Shown piece by piece: positions 28,016-37,718 of a stretch of 64,000 bases of DNA (its first letter is position 1; the number at the start of each line of letters is the position of its first letter). The translations under genes were made by a program, and so were the position numbers. The stretch comes from Tessaracoccus sp. OS52. GTDB lineage: Bacteria; Actinomycetota; Actinomycetes; Propionibacteriales; Propionibacteriaceae. The notes below the pieces were generated by a model. It searched no databases. It was given only the letters and a program-made list of their open reading frames with translations, and was not told where the DNA came from. The DNA is taken from the NCBI RefSeq assembly GCF_020687685.1, contig NZ_JAJEWM010000001.1, positions 310,001-374,000 on the forward strand, in the 5' to 3' direction.

Positions 28016-28071
28016 GGACAGAAACTCCGTTTTCCTTGCACTCGAGTGCAAAGAAAACGGAGTTTCTGTCC
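28016..28071. repeat. 56-bp palindromic repeat, copy 2
   Basis: Two perfect 19-base arms identical to the inner arms of copy 1 flank a nearly perfect palindromic centre, TTGCACTCGAGTGCAA, so the whole element is symmetric apart from one mismatched pair. It ends nine bases before the stop codon of the minus-strand gene at 28081, again a 3'-end position as for copy 1. The bases between the Fic remnant and this repeat (27854-28015) show nothing else I can recognise. Confidence 0.85.
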
Positions 28072-28080
28072 AATCCTCCC

Positions 28081-28965
28081 TCACCTCTTCCTGATGTTCC
28101 GCGGCTTCGCTTGGTGACGCTTCCAGATCACACGTCGGATGAGGTCGGTCGCCTCCTCTGGATTGTCCCTGATCTGGCGCGGGGTCAGCACGTAGCAGCG
28201 CCAACCTCCTGCAGCGAGGGCGTTGGCCTTGACCGCGTCGCGCTCCATCGCCTCCTTGGAACTGTGGAACTCGAAGCTGTTGATCTCGAATGCGATCCTG
28301 GCGTCCTCCAGTGCGATGTCCAGCACCCACTCCTTGCCAGCCAGGGTCACACGCAGGTTCCCCACCCAGCCCGTGATTCCGTGGTCCCGGAGGAGGCGGT
28401 GCGCCTCCAACTCCGCCACCGACCACGGGTTGCGGCTCAGCGCTTCTGCAACCTTCTGTGCGGGCCGTGGCCGCCCAGGAGCCCACTGCCCAGCCAGCGC
28501 GGTGAGTGAGGCCACCGAGACCAGGCCGAGGCGCAGGGCCGTGGTCGCGGTCTGGAAGTCGCCATCCAGCCCGGCGGTGAGCGCGGTGGCCGAGGGGTTG
28601 GTGATGCGGAAGTCCCCGGTCCACTCGAGGTGCTCAGCTGGAATCTGGTGCCGCCGGAACCGAAGCAGGCCACGGTCTTCGACGCGTCGGGAGGTGTAGA
28701 CGACCACGTCCGACACGTCAGTGGTGGCGTCGAAGGAAAGGGCGGCCGCCGCTCTACCTGCGATGGCAGCATTCGGGTCCCACAGGTTGACCGCCCGGAT
28801 CCAGGCGCCGCCGTCACCCTCCAGACCCGGATCCATGACGATCCCCGGAAGTGCCTTCACCAAGGAGCCCTTCCTCACCGCCTGGCTCCAGCCGGTGCGC
28901 AGGGACTTGTAGCTGGATATCGCCACGACGCCACCGTGGAAGTCGACTATCTCTTTGATGCTCAT
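28081..28965 (-). CDS. AbiEi-type winged-helix / DUF559 endonuclease-like protein
   Basis: This 294-residue protein has an N-terminal segment ([40 protein letters not shown]) that looks like the winged-helix domain of AbiEi-type antitoxin/regulators. Its C-terminal ~100 residues resemble DUF559, a Vsr-like PD-(D/E)xK fold: [27 protein letters not shown], then a Arg/Asp-rich helix and [12 protein letters not shown]. The usual E-x-D of the site reads E-I-N here, so nuclease activity is uncertain. I use the ATG at 28965; the longer frame to 29100 is Cys/Arg-rich and unlike the family. No toxin partner is adjacent. Many actinobacteria carry such solitary genes. Confidence 0.75.
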   Translation of the reverse strand: MSIKEIVDFHGGVVAISSYKSLRTGWSQAVRKGSLVKALPGIVMDPGLEGDGGAWIRAVNLWDPNAAIAGRAAAALSFDATTDVSDVVVYTSRRVEDRGLLRFRRHQIPAEHLEWTGDFRITNPSATALTAGLDGDFQTATTALRLGLVSVASLTALAGQWAPGRPRPAQKVAEALSRNPWSVAELEAHRLLRDHGITGWVGNLRVTLAGKEWVLDIALEDARIAFEINSFEFHSSKEAMERDAVKANALAAGGWRCYVLTPRQIRDNPEEATDLIRRVIWKRHQAKPRNIRKR

Positions 28966-29217
28966 TGGACAATCCACTCCCATGTTGGGTGCAAAGTCCC
29001 GACGCGGACATCGGTCCGGCAACACATCGCCGATGCGTGCAAACACCCAGCAGGCCGCAGACAACACTTCCGTCCTGGGGGACAACATTCCTCGCCGCAA
29101 GCTCGGTGGCCCGGAACGGAGCTTCGCGGACCCCGACGGACACCCGGGTGCGGAGACCTGGGCGCGTGCTGGGACTCAGGGGGTGGTCGGCGATGCGCGA
29201 CCACTGGCGTGGGAGGG

Positions 29218-29223
29218 TAGATT
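29218..29223 (+). promoter_or_regulatory. -10 element, leaderless purL promoter
   Basis: TAGATT ends seven bases before the GTG at 29231, the expected N-terminus of PurL. This supports the GTG start and shows that purL is transcribed separately from purS-purQ. The rest of the 265-bp gap 28966-29230 shows nothing else recognisable. Confidence 0.5.
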
Positions 29224-29230
29224 GTCGCCC

Positions 29231-31489
29231 GTGGCAGACACTGTTTCAGACGCGATCAACACTCCGGACCTCGAGCAGCCCTACGCTGCGCTGGGCGTGA
29301 AGGACGAGGAGTACGCGCGCATCCGCGAGATCCTCGGCCGCAGGCCGACGAGTGCCGAACTGGCCATGTACTCGGTGATGTGGTCTGAGCACTGCTCCTA
29401 CAAGTCCTCCAAGGTGCACCTGCGCCGCTTCGGTGAACTCAGCCAGGAGACGCCTCGCGGACCGCTGCTGGCTGGCATCGGCGAGAACGCCGGGGTCGTC
29501 GACGTCGGCCAGGGCTACGCCGTCACGTTCAAGGCGGAGAGCCACAACCACCCGTCGTTCGTGGAGCCGTACCAGGGCGCGGCCACCGGCGTCGGCGGCA
29601 TCGTGCGCGACATCCTCGCCATGGGCGCCCGCCCCGTCGGAGTGATGGACTCGCTCCGGTTCGGCCCGCTTGGGGAGGCGGACACCCACCGGGTGCTACC
29701 CGGCGTCGTCGCCGGCGTCGGCGGTTACGGCAACTGCCTTGGCCTGCCGAACATCGGCGGCGAGGTCCAGTTCCACGACTCCTACCTGGGCAACCCGCTG
29801 GTCAACGCCCTGTGTGTCGGAGTCCTTCGGCACGAGGATCTGCACCTCGCCCGCGCCACCGGCGTCGGCAACAAGGTCATCCTGTTCGGTGCGGCGACGG
29901 GCGGCGACGGCATCGGCGGCGCCTCCATCCTGGCGTCGGAGACCTTCGACGAGACCGGTCCGGCGAAGCGCCCCAGCGTCCAGGTGGGCGACCCCTTCAT
30001 GGAGAAGCTCCTTATCGAGTGCACCCTGGAACTCTTCCAGGCCGGCGTCATCAACGGCATCCAGGACTTCGGCGCGGCCGGGATCTCCTGCGCCACCTCG
30101 GAACTCGCCTCCGCCGGCGACGGCGGCATGGCGGTCGACCTGGACCTGGTGCCCCTGCGGGACTCCTCCCTCGCTCCCGAGGAGATCCTGATGAGCGAAT
30201 CCCAGGAACGCATGATGGCGGTTGTGGAGCCGGGCAACGTCGAGCGCTTCATGGAGATCTGCCGCAAGTGGGACGTGCTGGCCACTGTCGTCGGCGAGGT
30301 GATCGAGGGCGACCGGCTCATCATCACCTGGCGCGGCGAGGTCATCGTCGACGTCGACCCCAAGACCGTCGCGCACGAGGGACCCGTCTACAACCGCCCC
30401 TACCACCGTCCCGAGTGGCTCGACGGCGTCAACGCCAACCGCGCCGAGGACCTCCCGCGGGACAACTCGGTCGATGGCCTCCGGGCCGCCGTCCTCGAGG
30501 TGGCATCCCACCCCAACATCGCCGACAAGTCCTGGGTGACCGACCAGTACGACCGCTACGTGCGCGGCAACTCGGTGCTGGCCCAGCCGGACAACTCCGG
30601 CATGCTCCGGATCGACGAGGAGACCGGCCTGGGCATCGCGCTCGCGCTGGACGCGAACTCCCGGTTCACGTTCCTCAACCCCTACCTGGGTGCGCAGCAG
30701 TCGCTCGCCGAGGCCTACCGCAACGTCGCCGTCACCGGCGCGGAGCCGGTCGCCGTCACCGACTGCCTCAACTTCGGCTCCCCCGAGGACCCGGAGGTGA
30801 TGTGGACCTTCGTGGAGGCCATCGGAGGCTTGGTGGATGCCTGCAAGGAACTCGGCATCCCGGTCACCGGCGGCAACGTCAGCCTCTACAACCAGACCGC
30901 CAGCACCCCCATCCTGCCCACTCCGACCATCGGCGTCATGGGTGTCATCGACGACGTCGCCAACCGCGTCCGCTCAGGCTTCACCCACGCCGGCGACGGC
31001 ATTCTCCTGCTGGGTGCCACGCGTGAGGAACTGTCCGGTTCCATCTGGGCCGACGCCATCCACGACGGTCACCTCGGCGGCACGCCGCCGCAGGTGGTGC
31101 TGGCCGATGAACAGAACCTCGCCAGGGTGATGCGGGCTGCCGCAGCCGAGCAGCTGCTGTCCTCCGCCCACGACCTCTCCGAGGGGGGCCTGGCTGTCGC
31201 CCTGGTGGAGTCGGCGCTGCGCAACTCCATGGGGTTCGCGGTCACGCTGCCCGACGGCGACCCGACCGTCGCGCTCTTCTCGGAGTCCGGCGCCCGCGCC
31301 GTCGTCTCGCTGCCCGGCAGCAGCCTGGCGCGTTTCGAGGCACTGTGCGCCGAGCACGGCGTCCCGGTCACGCGTCTGGGTGAGGTGACCGGCGAGGCGG
31401 AGTGCGAGTTCGTCGGCGCCTTCAGCATCCCGCTCGACGAGGTGCGCGCGGCCTGGCGGGCCCCCATCCGAGAGGCCATGAGAGCCTGA
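29231..31489 (+). CDS. purL: Phosphoribosylformylglycinamidine synthase subunit PurL
   Basis: This 752-residue small-type PurL is the ATP-dependent synthetase subunit of the PurSQL complex. Typical segments are [12 protein letters not shown] near the N-terminus (active-site His), [33 protein letters not shown], and in the second half [12 protein letters not shown] and [12 protein letters not shown]. The glutaminase domain is absent, as expected with a separate PurQ. The frame is open further upstream, but the added residues are not PurL-like. The length with the GTG at 29231 is normal and a TAGATT -10 box precedes it. It is followed by a 220-bp gap with the promoter of the oxidase gene. Confidence 0.95.
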   Translation: MADTVSDAINTPDLEQPYAALGVKDEEYARIREILGRRPTSAELAMYSVMWSEHCSYKSSKVHLRRFGELSQETPRGPLLAGIGENAGVVDVGQGYAVTFKAESHNHPSFVEPYQGAATGVGGIVRDILAMGARPVGVMDSLRFGPLGEADTHRVLPGVVAGVGGYGNCLGLPNIGGEVQFHDSYLGNPLVNALCVGVLRHEDLHLARATGVGNKVILFGAATGGDGIGGASILASETFDETGPAKRPSVQVGDPFMEKLLIECTLELFQAGVINGIQDFGAAGISCATSELASAGDGGMAVDLDLVPLRDSSLAPEEILMSESQERMMAVVEPGNVERFMEICRKWDVLATVVGEVIEGDRLIITWRGEVIVDVDPKTVAHEGPVYNRPYHRPEWLDGVNANRAEDLPRDNSVDGLRAAVLEVASHPNIADKSWVTDQYDRYVRGNSVLAQPDNSGMLRIDEETGLGIALALDANSRFTFLNPYLGAQQSLAEAYRNVAVTGAEPVAVTDCLNFGSPEDPEVMWTFVEAIGGLVDACKELGIPVTGGNVSLYNQTASTPILPTPTIGVMGVIDDVANRVRSGFTHAGDGILLLGATREELSGSIWADAIHDGHLGGTPPQVVLADEQNLARVMRAAAAEQLLSSAHDLSEGGLAVALVESALRNSMGFAVTLPDGDPTVALFSESGARAVVSLPGSSLARFEALCAEHGVPVTRLGEVTGEAECEFVGAFSIPLDEVRAAWRAPIREAMRA

Positions 31490-31587
31490 ACTGATCAGCC
31501 GCGCCGCGCGGTGTCGCGGAAGCGCCCTTCGACGGTCGGCGCGGTGGGCGCGGTTCGCGATCTTGGCGTAACCGCATCAAGTGAGCC

Positions 31588-31615
31588 TTGACAGGCACTC
31601 CTCACCAACTAGACT
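31588..31615 (+). promoter_or_regulatory. Sigma-70-type promoter of the multicopper oxidase gene
   Basis: A perfect -35 hexamer TTGACA (31588-31593) and TAGACT (31610-31615) are separated by 16 bases. The predicted start near 31622 gives an 89-nt leader to the ATG at 31711, which has a GGGGGAG ribosome site. Confidence 0.55.
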
Positions 31616-31710
31616 CCCAAGCAACCGGGGTCAACGATGACCATAGGTGAAGTTTGTGTGGGTCCGTTGCAGACCCCGGCACGTTTCCAGCGCGTGGCGG
31701 GGGAGCCATC

Positions 31711-33867
31711 ATGACGAAACAGACCCGAGGCAGCAGCACGAGTGCCGCGAGAACCGCACCTCTGGGCGGTCGGCAGGTGACCAGGAGGAATGTCCTGCGA
31801 GCGGCGGGCGGTGGCTTCGGGCTGTGGTTCGTCGGCACGGTCGGGGGCCGGGCCGTCGCCATCGAGGCCGAGCGAGTACTGCCCCAGGATGCGGCCTCAC
31901 CGACTCTTGAGCCGTCGGGCATACCCAAGTACCTGACGGCGCTGCTGGTCCCGCCGGTCATGCCCCGCGCCGGAACCGTGCGGATCCGCGGCGGCAAGAA
32001 CGCCGACCACTACGAGATCTCCGTGCGGCAGTTCCAGCAGCAGATCCTGCCCTCACCCCTGCCCGCCACGACTGTATGGGGATACGGCGCCCTCGCCCGC
32101 GACTGGGAGCGGGGGCTGCTCATCCACAACGCCCCGAGCCTCACGATCGAGGCCGATTGGCAGCGCCCGGTCCGGGTGACCTGGACCAACGACCTCGTCG
32201 ATGACGAAGGGCGCTTCCTGCAGCACCTGCTACCGGTGGACCCGACGCTGCACTGGGCCAATCCGTCCGGCGGTGAGGCCGGCAGGGACTCCAGGCCGGC
32301 GTTCGAGTCCACCCCCGGCCGGTACACCGGGCCCGTTCCGATGGTCACGCACGTCCATGGCGCCGTGGGCGTCGGGGACGAGTCCGACGGGTACGCCGAG
32401 GCCTGGTACCTGCCCGACGCCGTCGACATCCCCGACGGCTATGCCACAGAGGGGACCTGGTACGACTTCTTCGCGTCGAAGGCGAACGCCAGGTTCGGGG
32501 CCGCTTGGGGTCCGGGGTCAGCCACGTGCCAGTACCCGAACGACCAGCGAGCCGCCACCCTCTGGTACCACGACCACACCTTGGGCATGACACGCAACAA
32601 CGTCTACGCCGGGCCCGCGGGCTTCTACCTCATCCGCGGCGGCCCCGACGGCGACGACGCGGTGCTCGACACCCGCACAGGTGCCCGGGCGGTCCTGCCC
32701 GGACCGGCTCCTAAGGCGAATGACGCCTTTCCTTCCAACAAGACCTACTACGAGATCCCACTCGCCATCCAGGACCGCTCCTTCGGTGCCGACGGCTCCC
32801 TGTTCTACCCGGACAGCCGCGAATTCTTCGACGGCATCAGCGGACCGTTCGTGCCGGAGACCGACGTCTCACCCATCTGGAACCCCGAGTTCTTCGGCAA
32901 CGCCATGATGGTCAACGGAGCCACCTGGCCCTTCCACACCGTGGAGCAACGCCGGTACCGCTTCCGGCTCCTCAATGGCTGCAACTCGAGGTTCCTCATT
33001 CTGGACTTCCGCGACATCCCCGGTGTCGAGGTCTGGCAGATCGGCAGCGACGGCGGGTTCCTCGCCGCTCCCGTTGACGTCACCACCGCGGGCAACACCC
33101 TGCTCCTCGGACCGGCAGAACGGGCCGACGTCGTGGTCGACTTCACGGGCGTGCCGGTGGGGGAGTGGGTACTGGGCAACATCGGTCCTGACGAGCCCTT
33201 CGGCGGCGGTGTTCCAGGCGTGGACTTCGAGGTCGCGAACCCGGGCGGGACCGGGCAGGTCATGCAGTTCCGCGTGATTCCGGCCGCCGCCGCTGACCCG
33301 ACGACGCCGCCCGCCTTCCTCGCGCTGCCCGCGCTCGCGCCCCTGCCCGCGCCGACCCGCACCCGTCCGCTCCTGCTGGCCGAGATGATGTCCATGCACT
33401 TCGACGACGCCCCCGCGGCTGCGATGCTCGGCACCATCGATCCGACCACCAGGGAGGGGACTCCGCTCGAGTGGTTGCACGCGGTCACCGAGAACCCGCA
33501 ACCTGGCGACGTCGAGGTCTGGGAGTTCCACAACACGACGGCCGACGCGCACCCGATGCACGTCCACGAGGTGGCCTTCCAGCTGGTCGACAGGCAGAAG
33601 CTGATGGTCACCGACGATGACGACGGACCGCACCCCGTCGTCGTGGACGCCGGGTCCCAGCCCATGGCGCCGGAGCCGGGTGAACTCGGCTGGAAGGACA
33701 CGGTGATTGCCTACCCGGGCGAGGTCACCCGCGTGCGGATGAGGTTCACCTCGGCCGGGCAGTACGTCTGGCACTGCCACATCGTCGAACATGAGGACAA
33801 CGAGATGATGCGCCCCTACCGGATCGGGCCGGTCCAACCGGGCCAGCCGGAGCCGCCGTCCCACTGA
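31711..33867 (+). CDS. Tat-exported multicopper oxidase (CotA/bilirubin-oxidase-like)
   Basis: This 718-residue oxidase has a twin-arginine signal (TRRNVLRAAGG at about residues 25-35) followed by a hydrophobic stretch, so it is exported folded. All four copper motifs are present: HVHG, WYHDHTLG, HPMHVH and the C-terminal HCHIVEHEDNEMM, which includes the type-1 Cys, two His and the axial Met. The wide spacing and the acidic inserts resemble CotA and phenoxazinone-synthase-type laccases, which oxidise phenols, bilirubin or metals while reducing oxygen to water. The substrate cannot be told. The ATG at 31711 has a good ribosome site; an upstream ATG at 31654 does not. No copper chaperone or pump gene is nearby. 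Confidence 0.9.
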   Translation: MTKQTRGSSTSAARTAPLGGRQVTRRNVLRAAGGGFGLWFVGTVGGRAVAIEAERVLPQDAASPTLEPSGIPKYLTALLVPPVMPRAGTVRIRGGKNADHYEISVRQFQQQILPSPLPATTVWGYGALARDWERGLLIHNAPSLTIEADWQRPVRVTWTNDLVDDEGRFLQHLLPVDPTLHWANPSGGEAGRDSRPAFESTPGRYTGPVPMVTHVHGAVGVGDESDGYAEAWYLPDAVDIPDGYATEGTWYDFFASKANARFGAAWGPGSATCQYPNDQRAATLWYHDHTLGMTRNNVYAGPAGFYLIRGGPDGDDAVLDTRTGARAVLPGPAPKANDAFPSNKTYYEIPLAIQDRSFGADGSLFYPDSREFFDGISGPFVPETDVSPIWNPEFFGNAMMVNGATWPFHTVEQRRYRFRLLNGCNSRFLILDFRDIPGVEVWQIGSDGGFLAAPVDVTTAGNTLLLGPAERADVVVDFTGVPVGEWVLGNIGPDEPFGGGVPGVDFEVANPGGTGQVMQFRVIPAAAADPTTPPAFLALPALAPLPAPTRTRPLLLAEMMSMHFDDAPAAAMLGTIDPTTREGTPLEWLHAVTENPQPGDVEVWEFHNTTADAHPMHVHEVAFQLVDRQKLMVTDDDDGPHPVVVDAGSQPMAPEPGELGWKDTVIAYPGEVTRVRMRFTSAGQYVWHCHIVEHEDNEMMRPYRIGPVQPGQPEPPSH

Positions 33868-33873
33868 GTCGGT

Positions 33874-35136
33874 TCAGCCGACCTTGCCCAGCCAGGCGGC
33901 CGGGCCGCCCAGCACGGGACGGAAGGCAGCCATGGCCGCGCCCAGCGCGGCCGGGGCCTCACCCTCGACAGGGATGATCCGCGGAGGAGACAACTCGTGG
34001 GCCAGCACCCGGCTCTGGAGCTGCTGCTCAAGGGCGGGCACCACCCAGCGCGCCAGCCGTCCCAGGTGTCCGCCGATCACGACGACCGGAAGGTCGAGGA
34101 GGTTCAGCGCTGCAGAGACGCCGATGCCCAGCGCGTCCCCGGCCCGCCGGAGTGCTTCGAGCGCGGCTGGTTCCTCGGCCTCGGCGGCGGCCAGCAATTC
34201 TTCGATCGAGGAGACCCCGGCATGGTCACGAATCGCCTTCGCCCCGGCGAAGGCCTCCACGCAGCCCTGGGCGCCGCAGCCGCAGACCGATCCTTCGGGA
34301 TCCGCGCACACGTGGCCCAGTTCCCCGGCCCAGCCATGGCGGCCGGCGACCACACCGGTGCCGATAACCGCCGAGGAACCGATACCCGTCTCTCCCGAGA
34401 TGTAGAGGAAGTCGCCCATGGTCGAGGGCCGTCCGGGTGCCTCCATCGCAACGGTCTCGGCTGCGAAGTCCGCCTCGTTGCCGACGAGGAGCAAGACGTC
34501 GTCGGGCAACGAGAGGAAGCCGCGCAGGATCTCCCCGACGCCCACGTCGACCCATCCGAGGTTGGGTGCCCGGAGCAGGACGCCGCGGCTGGAGTCGACC
34601 AGCCCGGGGACGGCGAGCGCGGCCCCGACGAGTCTGCCGTCCGCGGCGCGTTCCAGAGCGGACCTGGCCAGGTCTGCGAGCTCGTCCAGGACCTCGATGG
34701 GGCTGGAGTGGGAGTAGTCACCCTCTCTGGAACCGCTGGCAAGGACGGTGCCGTCCAGGTCCATCACGAACACGGCCATGTGTGAGACGTTGAGTTCCAG
34801 GCCCAGCGCGTGCATTGTCCCGCCATTGGCCACCAGGGGCAGCGCAGGTCTGCCGGCGCGTCCGGTGCCGAGCGCTTCCAGTTCCTGGAGCATCCCGCTG
34901 CCGAGCAGTTCGTCGACGAGCCGGGAGACCGTCGAGCGGGTGAGGCCGGTCAGGGCGGCGACGTCGGCGCGCGAGGGTGGCTCGGCGCACGCCAGGACCT
35001 GCCTGAAGACCAAGGACAGGTTGCGCTCCCGCAGGTCTGACTGGCGAGCGCCGGGCTGCTGGGAGCGCAGGGAGGACGTCGGCCGGGAGCGGCGCCTCAG
35101 CGTCGCAGCCGGGGCCGCCGGTTCAACTTCTGACAT
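33874..35136 (-). CDS. ROK-family transcriptional repressor (XylR-type)
   Basis: This 420-residue protein joins an N-terminal winged-helix DNA-binding domain (PPSRADVAALTGLTRSTVSR at about 63-82) to a ROK sugar-binding/kinase-like domain. The zinc site GHVCADPEGSVCGCGAQGCVE is complete (His and three Cys, shown in part). It is divergent from xylose isomerase with 66 bp between the start codons and an inverted repeat over the xylA promoter. It is therefore most likely the xylose-responsive repressor of xylA and of itself. The ATG at 35136 is chosen because a TAGAGT -10 box lies seven bases before it; an alternative ATG at 35163 would overlap the operator. No kinase activity is implied. Confidence 0.88.
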   Translation of the reverse strand: MSEVEPAAPAATLRRRSRPTSSLRSQQPGARQSDLRERNLSLVFRQVLACAEPPSRADVAALTGLTRSTVSRLVDELLGSGMLQELEALGTGRAGRPALPLVANGGTMHALGLELNVSHMAVFVMDLDGTVLASGSREGDYSHSSPIEVLDELADLARSALERAADGRLVGAALAVPGLVDSSRGVLLRAPNLGWVDVGVGEILRGFLSLPDDVLLLVGNEADFAAETVAMEAPGRPSTMGDFLYISGETGIGSSAVIGTGVVAGRHGWAGELGHVCADPEGSVCGCGAQGCVEAFAGAKAIRDHAGVSSIEELLAAAEAEEPAALEALRRAGDALGIGVSAALNLLDLPVVVIGGHLGRLARWVVPALEQQLQSRVLAHELSPPRIIPVEGEAPAALGAAMAAFRPVLGGPAAWLGKVG

Positions 35137-35140
35137 GGGC

Positions 35141-35169
35141 TTGACTCTACCGTGCCCCGCCATTAAGTT
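35141..35169 (+). promoter_or_regulatory. xylA promoter
   Basis: TTGACT (35141-35146) and TAAGTT (35164-35169) are separated by 17 bases. The predicted start is near 35176, with a GAGGAG ribosome site before the ATG at 35203. Confidence 0.5.
35144..35149 (-). promoter_or_regulatory. -10 element, leaderless ROK regulator gene
   Basis: On the minus strand TAGAGT lies seven bases before the ATG at 35136. It overlaps the -35 box of the divergent xylA promoter, so the two promoters probably compete. Confidence 0.4.
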
Positions 35170-35181
35170 GTTCGAGACAAC
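35167..35181. promoter_or_regulatory. Probable ROK/XylR operator
   Basis: The inverted repeat GTTGT-N5-ACAAC overlaps the end of the xylA -10 box and the predicted transcription start. A repressor bound here would block xylA, and it lies about 30 bp from the start codon of the ROK gene, so it could also affect that promoter. Confidence 0.5.
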
Positions 35182-35202
35182 AAAACTCGCTGAGGAGTGA
35201 CA

Positions 35203-36381
35203 ATGGCACCTGTGCCTTCCAAGACTGACAAGTTCTCATTCGGCCTCTGGACGGTGGGCTGGACGGGCACCGACCCGTTCGGTACCGACACCCGCCCGAA
35301 GCTGGACCCGTGGGAGTACTCGGACAAGCTGGCCGAGCTGGGAGCGTGGGGCATCACGTTCCACGACGACGACGTCGTGGCCTACGACGCCCCCGAGGAC
35401 GAGCGGCGCGCCACCTTCGCCAAGCTCAAGGACGCCGCCGACAAGGCCGGACTCGTCATCGAGATGGTGACCACGAACACCTTCAGCCACCCGGTCTTCA
35501 AGGACGGCGGCCTCACCTCCAACGACCGCGCCGTGCGCCGCTACGGCTTGCGCAAGGTGCTCCGCAACGTCGACCTGGCCGCGGAGCTGGGGGCCAGCAC
35601 CTTCGTGATGTGGGGCGGCCGGGAGGGTGCCGAGTACGACTCATCCAAGGACCTCCACGCGGCACACGCCCGCTACGCCGAGGGGCTGGACACCGTCGCC
35701 GGGTACATCAAGTCCCAGGGCTACGACCTGCGCATCGGGCTGGAACCCAAGCCCAACGAGCCGCGCGGTGACATCTTCCTGCCGACCATCGGACACGCGC
35801 TGGGCCTGATCGCCCAACTGGAGAACGGCGACATCGTCGGCCTCAACCCCGAGGTCGGGCACGAGCAGATGGCCAACCTCAACTACACCCATGGGCTCGC
35901 GCTCGCGCTGTTCTGCAACAAGCTCTTCCACATCGACCTGAACGGCCAGCGGGGCCTGAAGTACGACCAGGACCTGGCCTTCGGCCACGGCGACCTGATG
36001 AGCGCCTTCTTCACCGTCGACCTCCTGGTCAACGGCTTCCCCGCCTCTCCCGACGCCCCCCGCTACGAGGGCCCGATCCACTTCGACTACAAAACCAGCC
36101 GCACCGAGGGCATGCAGGGGGTGTGGGACTCTGCCCGCGCCAACATGGTCGGCTACCTGATGCTCGCGGAGAAGGCCCGCTCCTTCCGGCAGGATCCGGC
36201 CGTCCAGGCCCTCATGAGGGAGGCGAGCATCTTCGAGCTCGCGGAGCCCACGCTGGGGGCTGGTGAGTCCGTGGCCGACTTCCTGGCGGCCGAGGAGGAG
36301 TTCGACGCCGACGCCAAGGGCGCCCGCGAGTACCACTTCGTCCAGCTCCAGCAACTGGCCCTGGAGCACCTGATCGGCTGA
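35203..36381 (+). CDS. xylA: Xylose isomerase
   Basis: This 392-residue TIM-barrel enzyme interconverts xylose and xylulose (and often glucose and fructose) with two divalent metals. Active-site parts are visible: the [12 protein letters not shown] His/Asp segment, [12 protein letters not shown], the metal ligand in [11 protein letters not shown] and [10 protein letters not shown], and a Trp/Phe-lined pocket. The length is typical of the actinobacterial (class I) type. The ATG at 35203 has GAGGAG upstream. A xylulokinase gene is not next to it, so the second step must be encoded elsewhere. Confidence 0.95.
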   Translation: MAPVPSKTDKFSFGLWTVGWTGTDPFGTDTRPKLDPWEYSDKLAELGAWGITFHDDDVVAYDAPEDERRATFAKLKDAADKAGLVIEMVTTNTFSHPVFKDGGLTSNDRAVRRYGLRKVLRNVDLAAELGASTFVMWGGREGAEYDSSKDLHAAHARYAEGLDTVAGYIKSQGYDLRIGLEPKPNEPRGDIFLPTIGHALGLIAQLENGDIVGLNPEVGHEQMANLNYTHGLALALFCNKLFHIDLNGQRGLKYDQDLAFGHGDLMSAFFTVDLLVNGFPASPDAPRYEGPIHFDYKTSRTEGMQGVWDSARANMVGYLMLAEKARSFRQDPAVQALMREASIFELAEPTLGAGESVADFLAAEEEFDADAKGAREYHFVQLQQLALEHLIG

Positions 36382-36417
36382 TCCGGGCAAGCCCGGGCGG
36401 CCGGGGAGGGGCTGGCC

Positions 36418-36423
36418 TAGGGT
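36418..36423 (+). promoter_or_regulatory. -10 element before the MFS gene
   Basis: TAGGGT ends ten bases before the ATG at 36434, so the leader would be only about four bases. No ribosome site is apparent (GAGGG lies too close). Confidence 0.35.
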
Positions 36424-36433
36424 TGAGGGCGAC

Positions 36434-37711
36434 ATGTCCAAGACCTTCGCCTCCCTGGCCGTCCCCAACTACCGCTGGTTCGCGGCCGGGGCGCTGGTGT
36501 CCAACGTCGGGACGTGGATGGGCAGGACCGCCCAGGACTGGCTGGTGCTCACCGAGCTGACCGACGGGTCCGCGTCGGCGCTGGGCATCATCACCGGCCT
36601 GCAGTTCCTGCCGCTGCCGTTCCTGGCGCCGTATGCGGGGCTGATCGCGGACCGGGTGAGCAAGAAGCGCCTGCTCATCGTCACCCAGGTGCTGATGGCC
36701 GTCACCGGCCTGACGCTCTGGCTCCTCGTCGCCACCGACGTCGCCGTGCTGTGGCACGCCTACCTACTGGCGTTCCTGCAGGGTGTCGTCGTCTCCTTCG
36801 ACAATCCGGCCCGGCAGGCCTTCGTGAACGAACTCGTGGGCCCCGGGCTGGTGGCCAACGCCGTCGGGCTGAACTCCGCGTCGTTCAACGCCGCCAGACT
36901 GCTTGGTCCAGCAGTGGCTGGTCTGGTCATCGGCGGGTGGGGGGTGGCACCGGCGCTGCTGGTGAACTCGCTGAGCTTCGTCGGCGTGCTGATGGGACTG
37001 CTGATGATCCGCGACGACCAGCTGCTCCTCAACCCGAAGTCGAAGAACCGCGGCACGGTGCGGGAAGGGGTGGCCTACGTCCGCTCCAGACCGGACCTGT
37101 TGCTGATCTTCGTGATCGTCTTCATGCTCGGTACCTTCGGCATGAACTTCCAGATCACCATCGCACTCATGGCCACGCAGGTCTACGACAAGGGTGCAGA
37201 GGAGTACGGACTCCTGGGTTCCCTGATGGCGGTGGGCACGCTGGCGGGGGCGCTCCTGTCGGCCCGGCGCGGGCGGCCCAGACTGCGGATACTGCTCGGC
37301 GCGCTGGGGCTGTTCTCCCTGTTCTGCCTGCTGGCCGGCCTGGCGCCCAGCTACACGCTGTTCGGCCTGGCGCTGATCCCCTGCGGACTGTTCGCACTCA
37401 CCGTGATGACGACGGCGAACTCCACGGTCCAGCTCTCCACGGCACCGGAGTTCCGCGGCCGGGTCATGGCGCTCTACATGGCCATCTTCATGGGCGGCAC
37501 CCCGCTGGGCGCGCCGGTCGTCGGCTGGGTGGGCGACGTGCTCGGGCCACGCTGGACCCTGCTGGTGGGCGCGCTCGCCTGCGGTCTCACCTTCCTGGGC
37601 GTCGGCCTGTTCCTGGTGACCTACCGCGGCCTGCGGGCACGGCTCCGCCTGCGCTGGCCGCTGCGCCTCGACGTCTACAAGGCGGGCGAGGACCCGGAAC
37701 CCGGCCGGTAG
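36434..37711 (+). CDS. MFS transporter (MFS_3 / exporter-type)
   Basis: This 425-residue polytopic membrane protein has about 12 hydrophobic helices. The N-terminus NYRWFAAGALVSNVGTWM and the loop GLIADRVSKKRLLI (the conserved MFS loop 2-3) resemble the MFS_3 group, which includes enterobactin-exporter-like and multidrug proteins. The charged loop near residues 195-215 separates the two six-helix halves. It follows xylA by 52 bp but has its own -10 box, and the family is mostly made of exporters, so a role in xylose uptake is not supported. The substrate is unknown. Confidence 0.88.
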   Translation: MSKTFASLAVPNYRWFAAGALVSNVGTWMGRTAQDWLVLTELTDGSASALGIITGLQFLPLPFLAPYAGLIADRVSKKRLLIVTQVLMAVTGLTLWLLVATDVAVLWHAYLLAFLQGVVVSFDNPARQAFVNELVGPGLVANAVGLNSASFNAARLLGPAVAGLVIGGWGVAPALLVNSLSFVGVLMGLLMIRDDQLLLNPKSKNRGTVREGVAYVRSRPDLLLIFVIVFMLGTFGMNFQITIALMATQVYDKGAEEYGLLGSLMAVGTLAGALLSARRGRPRLRILLGALGLFSLFCLLAGLAPSYTLFGLALIPCGLFALTVMTTANSTVQLSTAPEFRGRVMALYMAIFMGGTPLGAPVVGWVGDVLGPRWTLLVGALACGLTFLGVGLFLVTYRGLRARLRLRWPLRLDVYKAGEDPEPGR

Positions 37712-37718
37712 CCGAAGC

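Noticed and set aside
28009-28081. Short peptides such as RNSVFFA and TPFSLHSS read through both palindromes
   Set aside because: They arise from the repeat itself on both strands and have no start context or conservation beyond the repeat.
36434-37711. MFS gene as the xylose importer of a xylA operon
   Set aside because: It has its own -10 box and resembles exporter-type MFS_3 proteins; no sugar-porter signature was seen.
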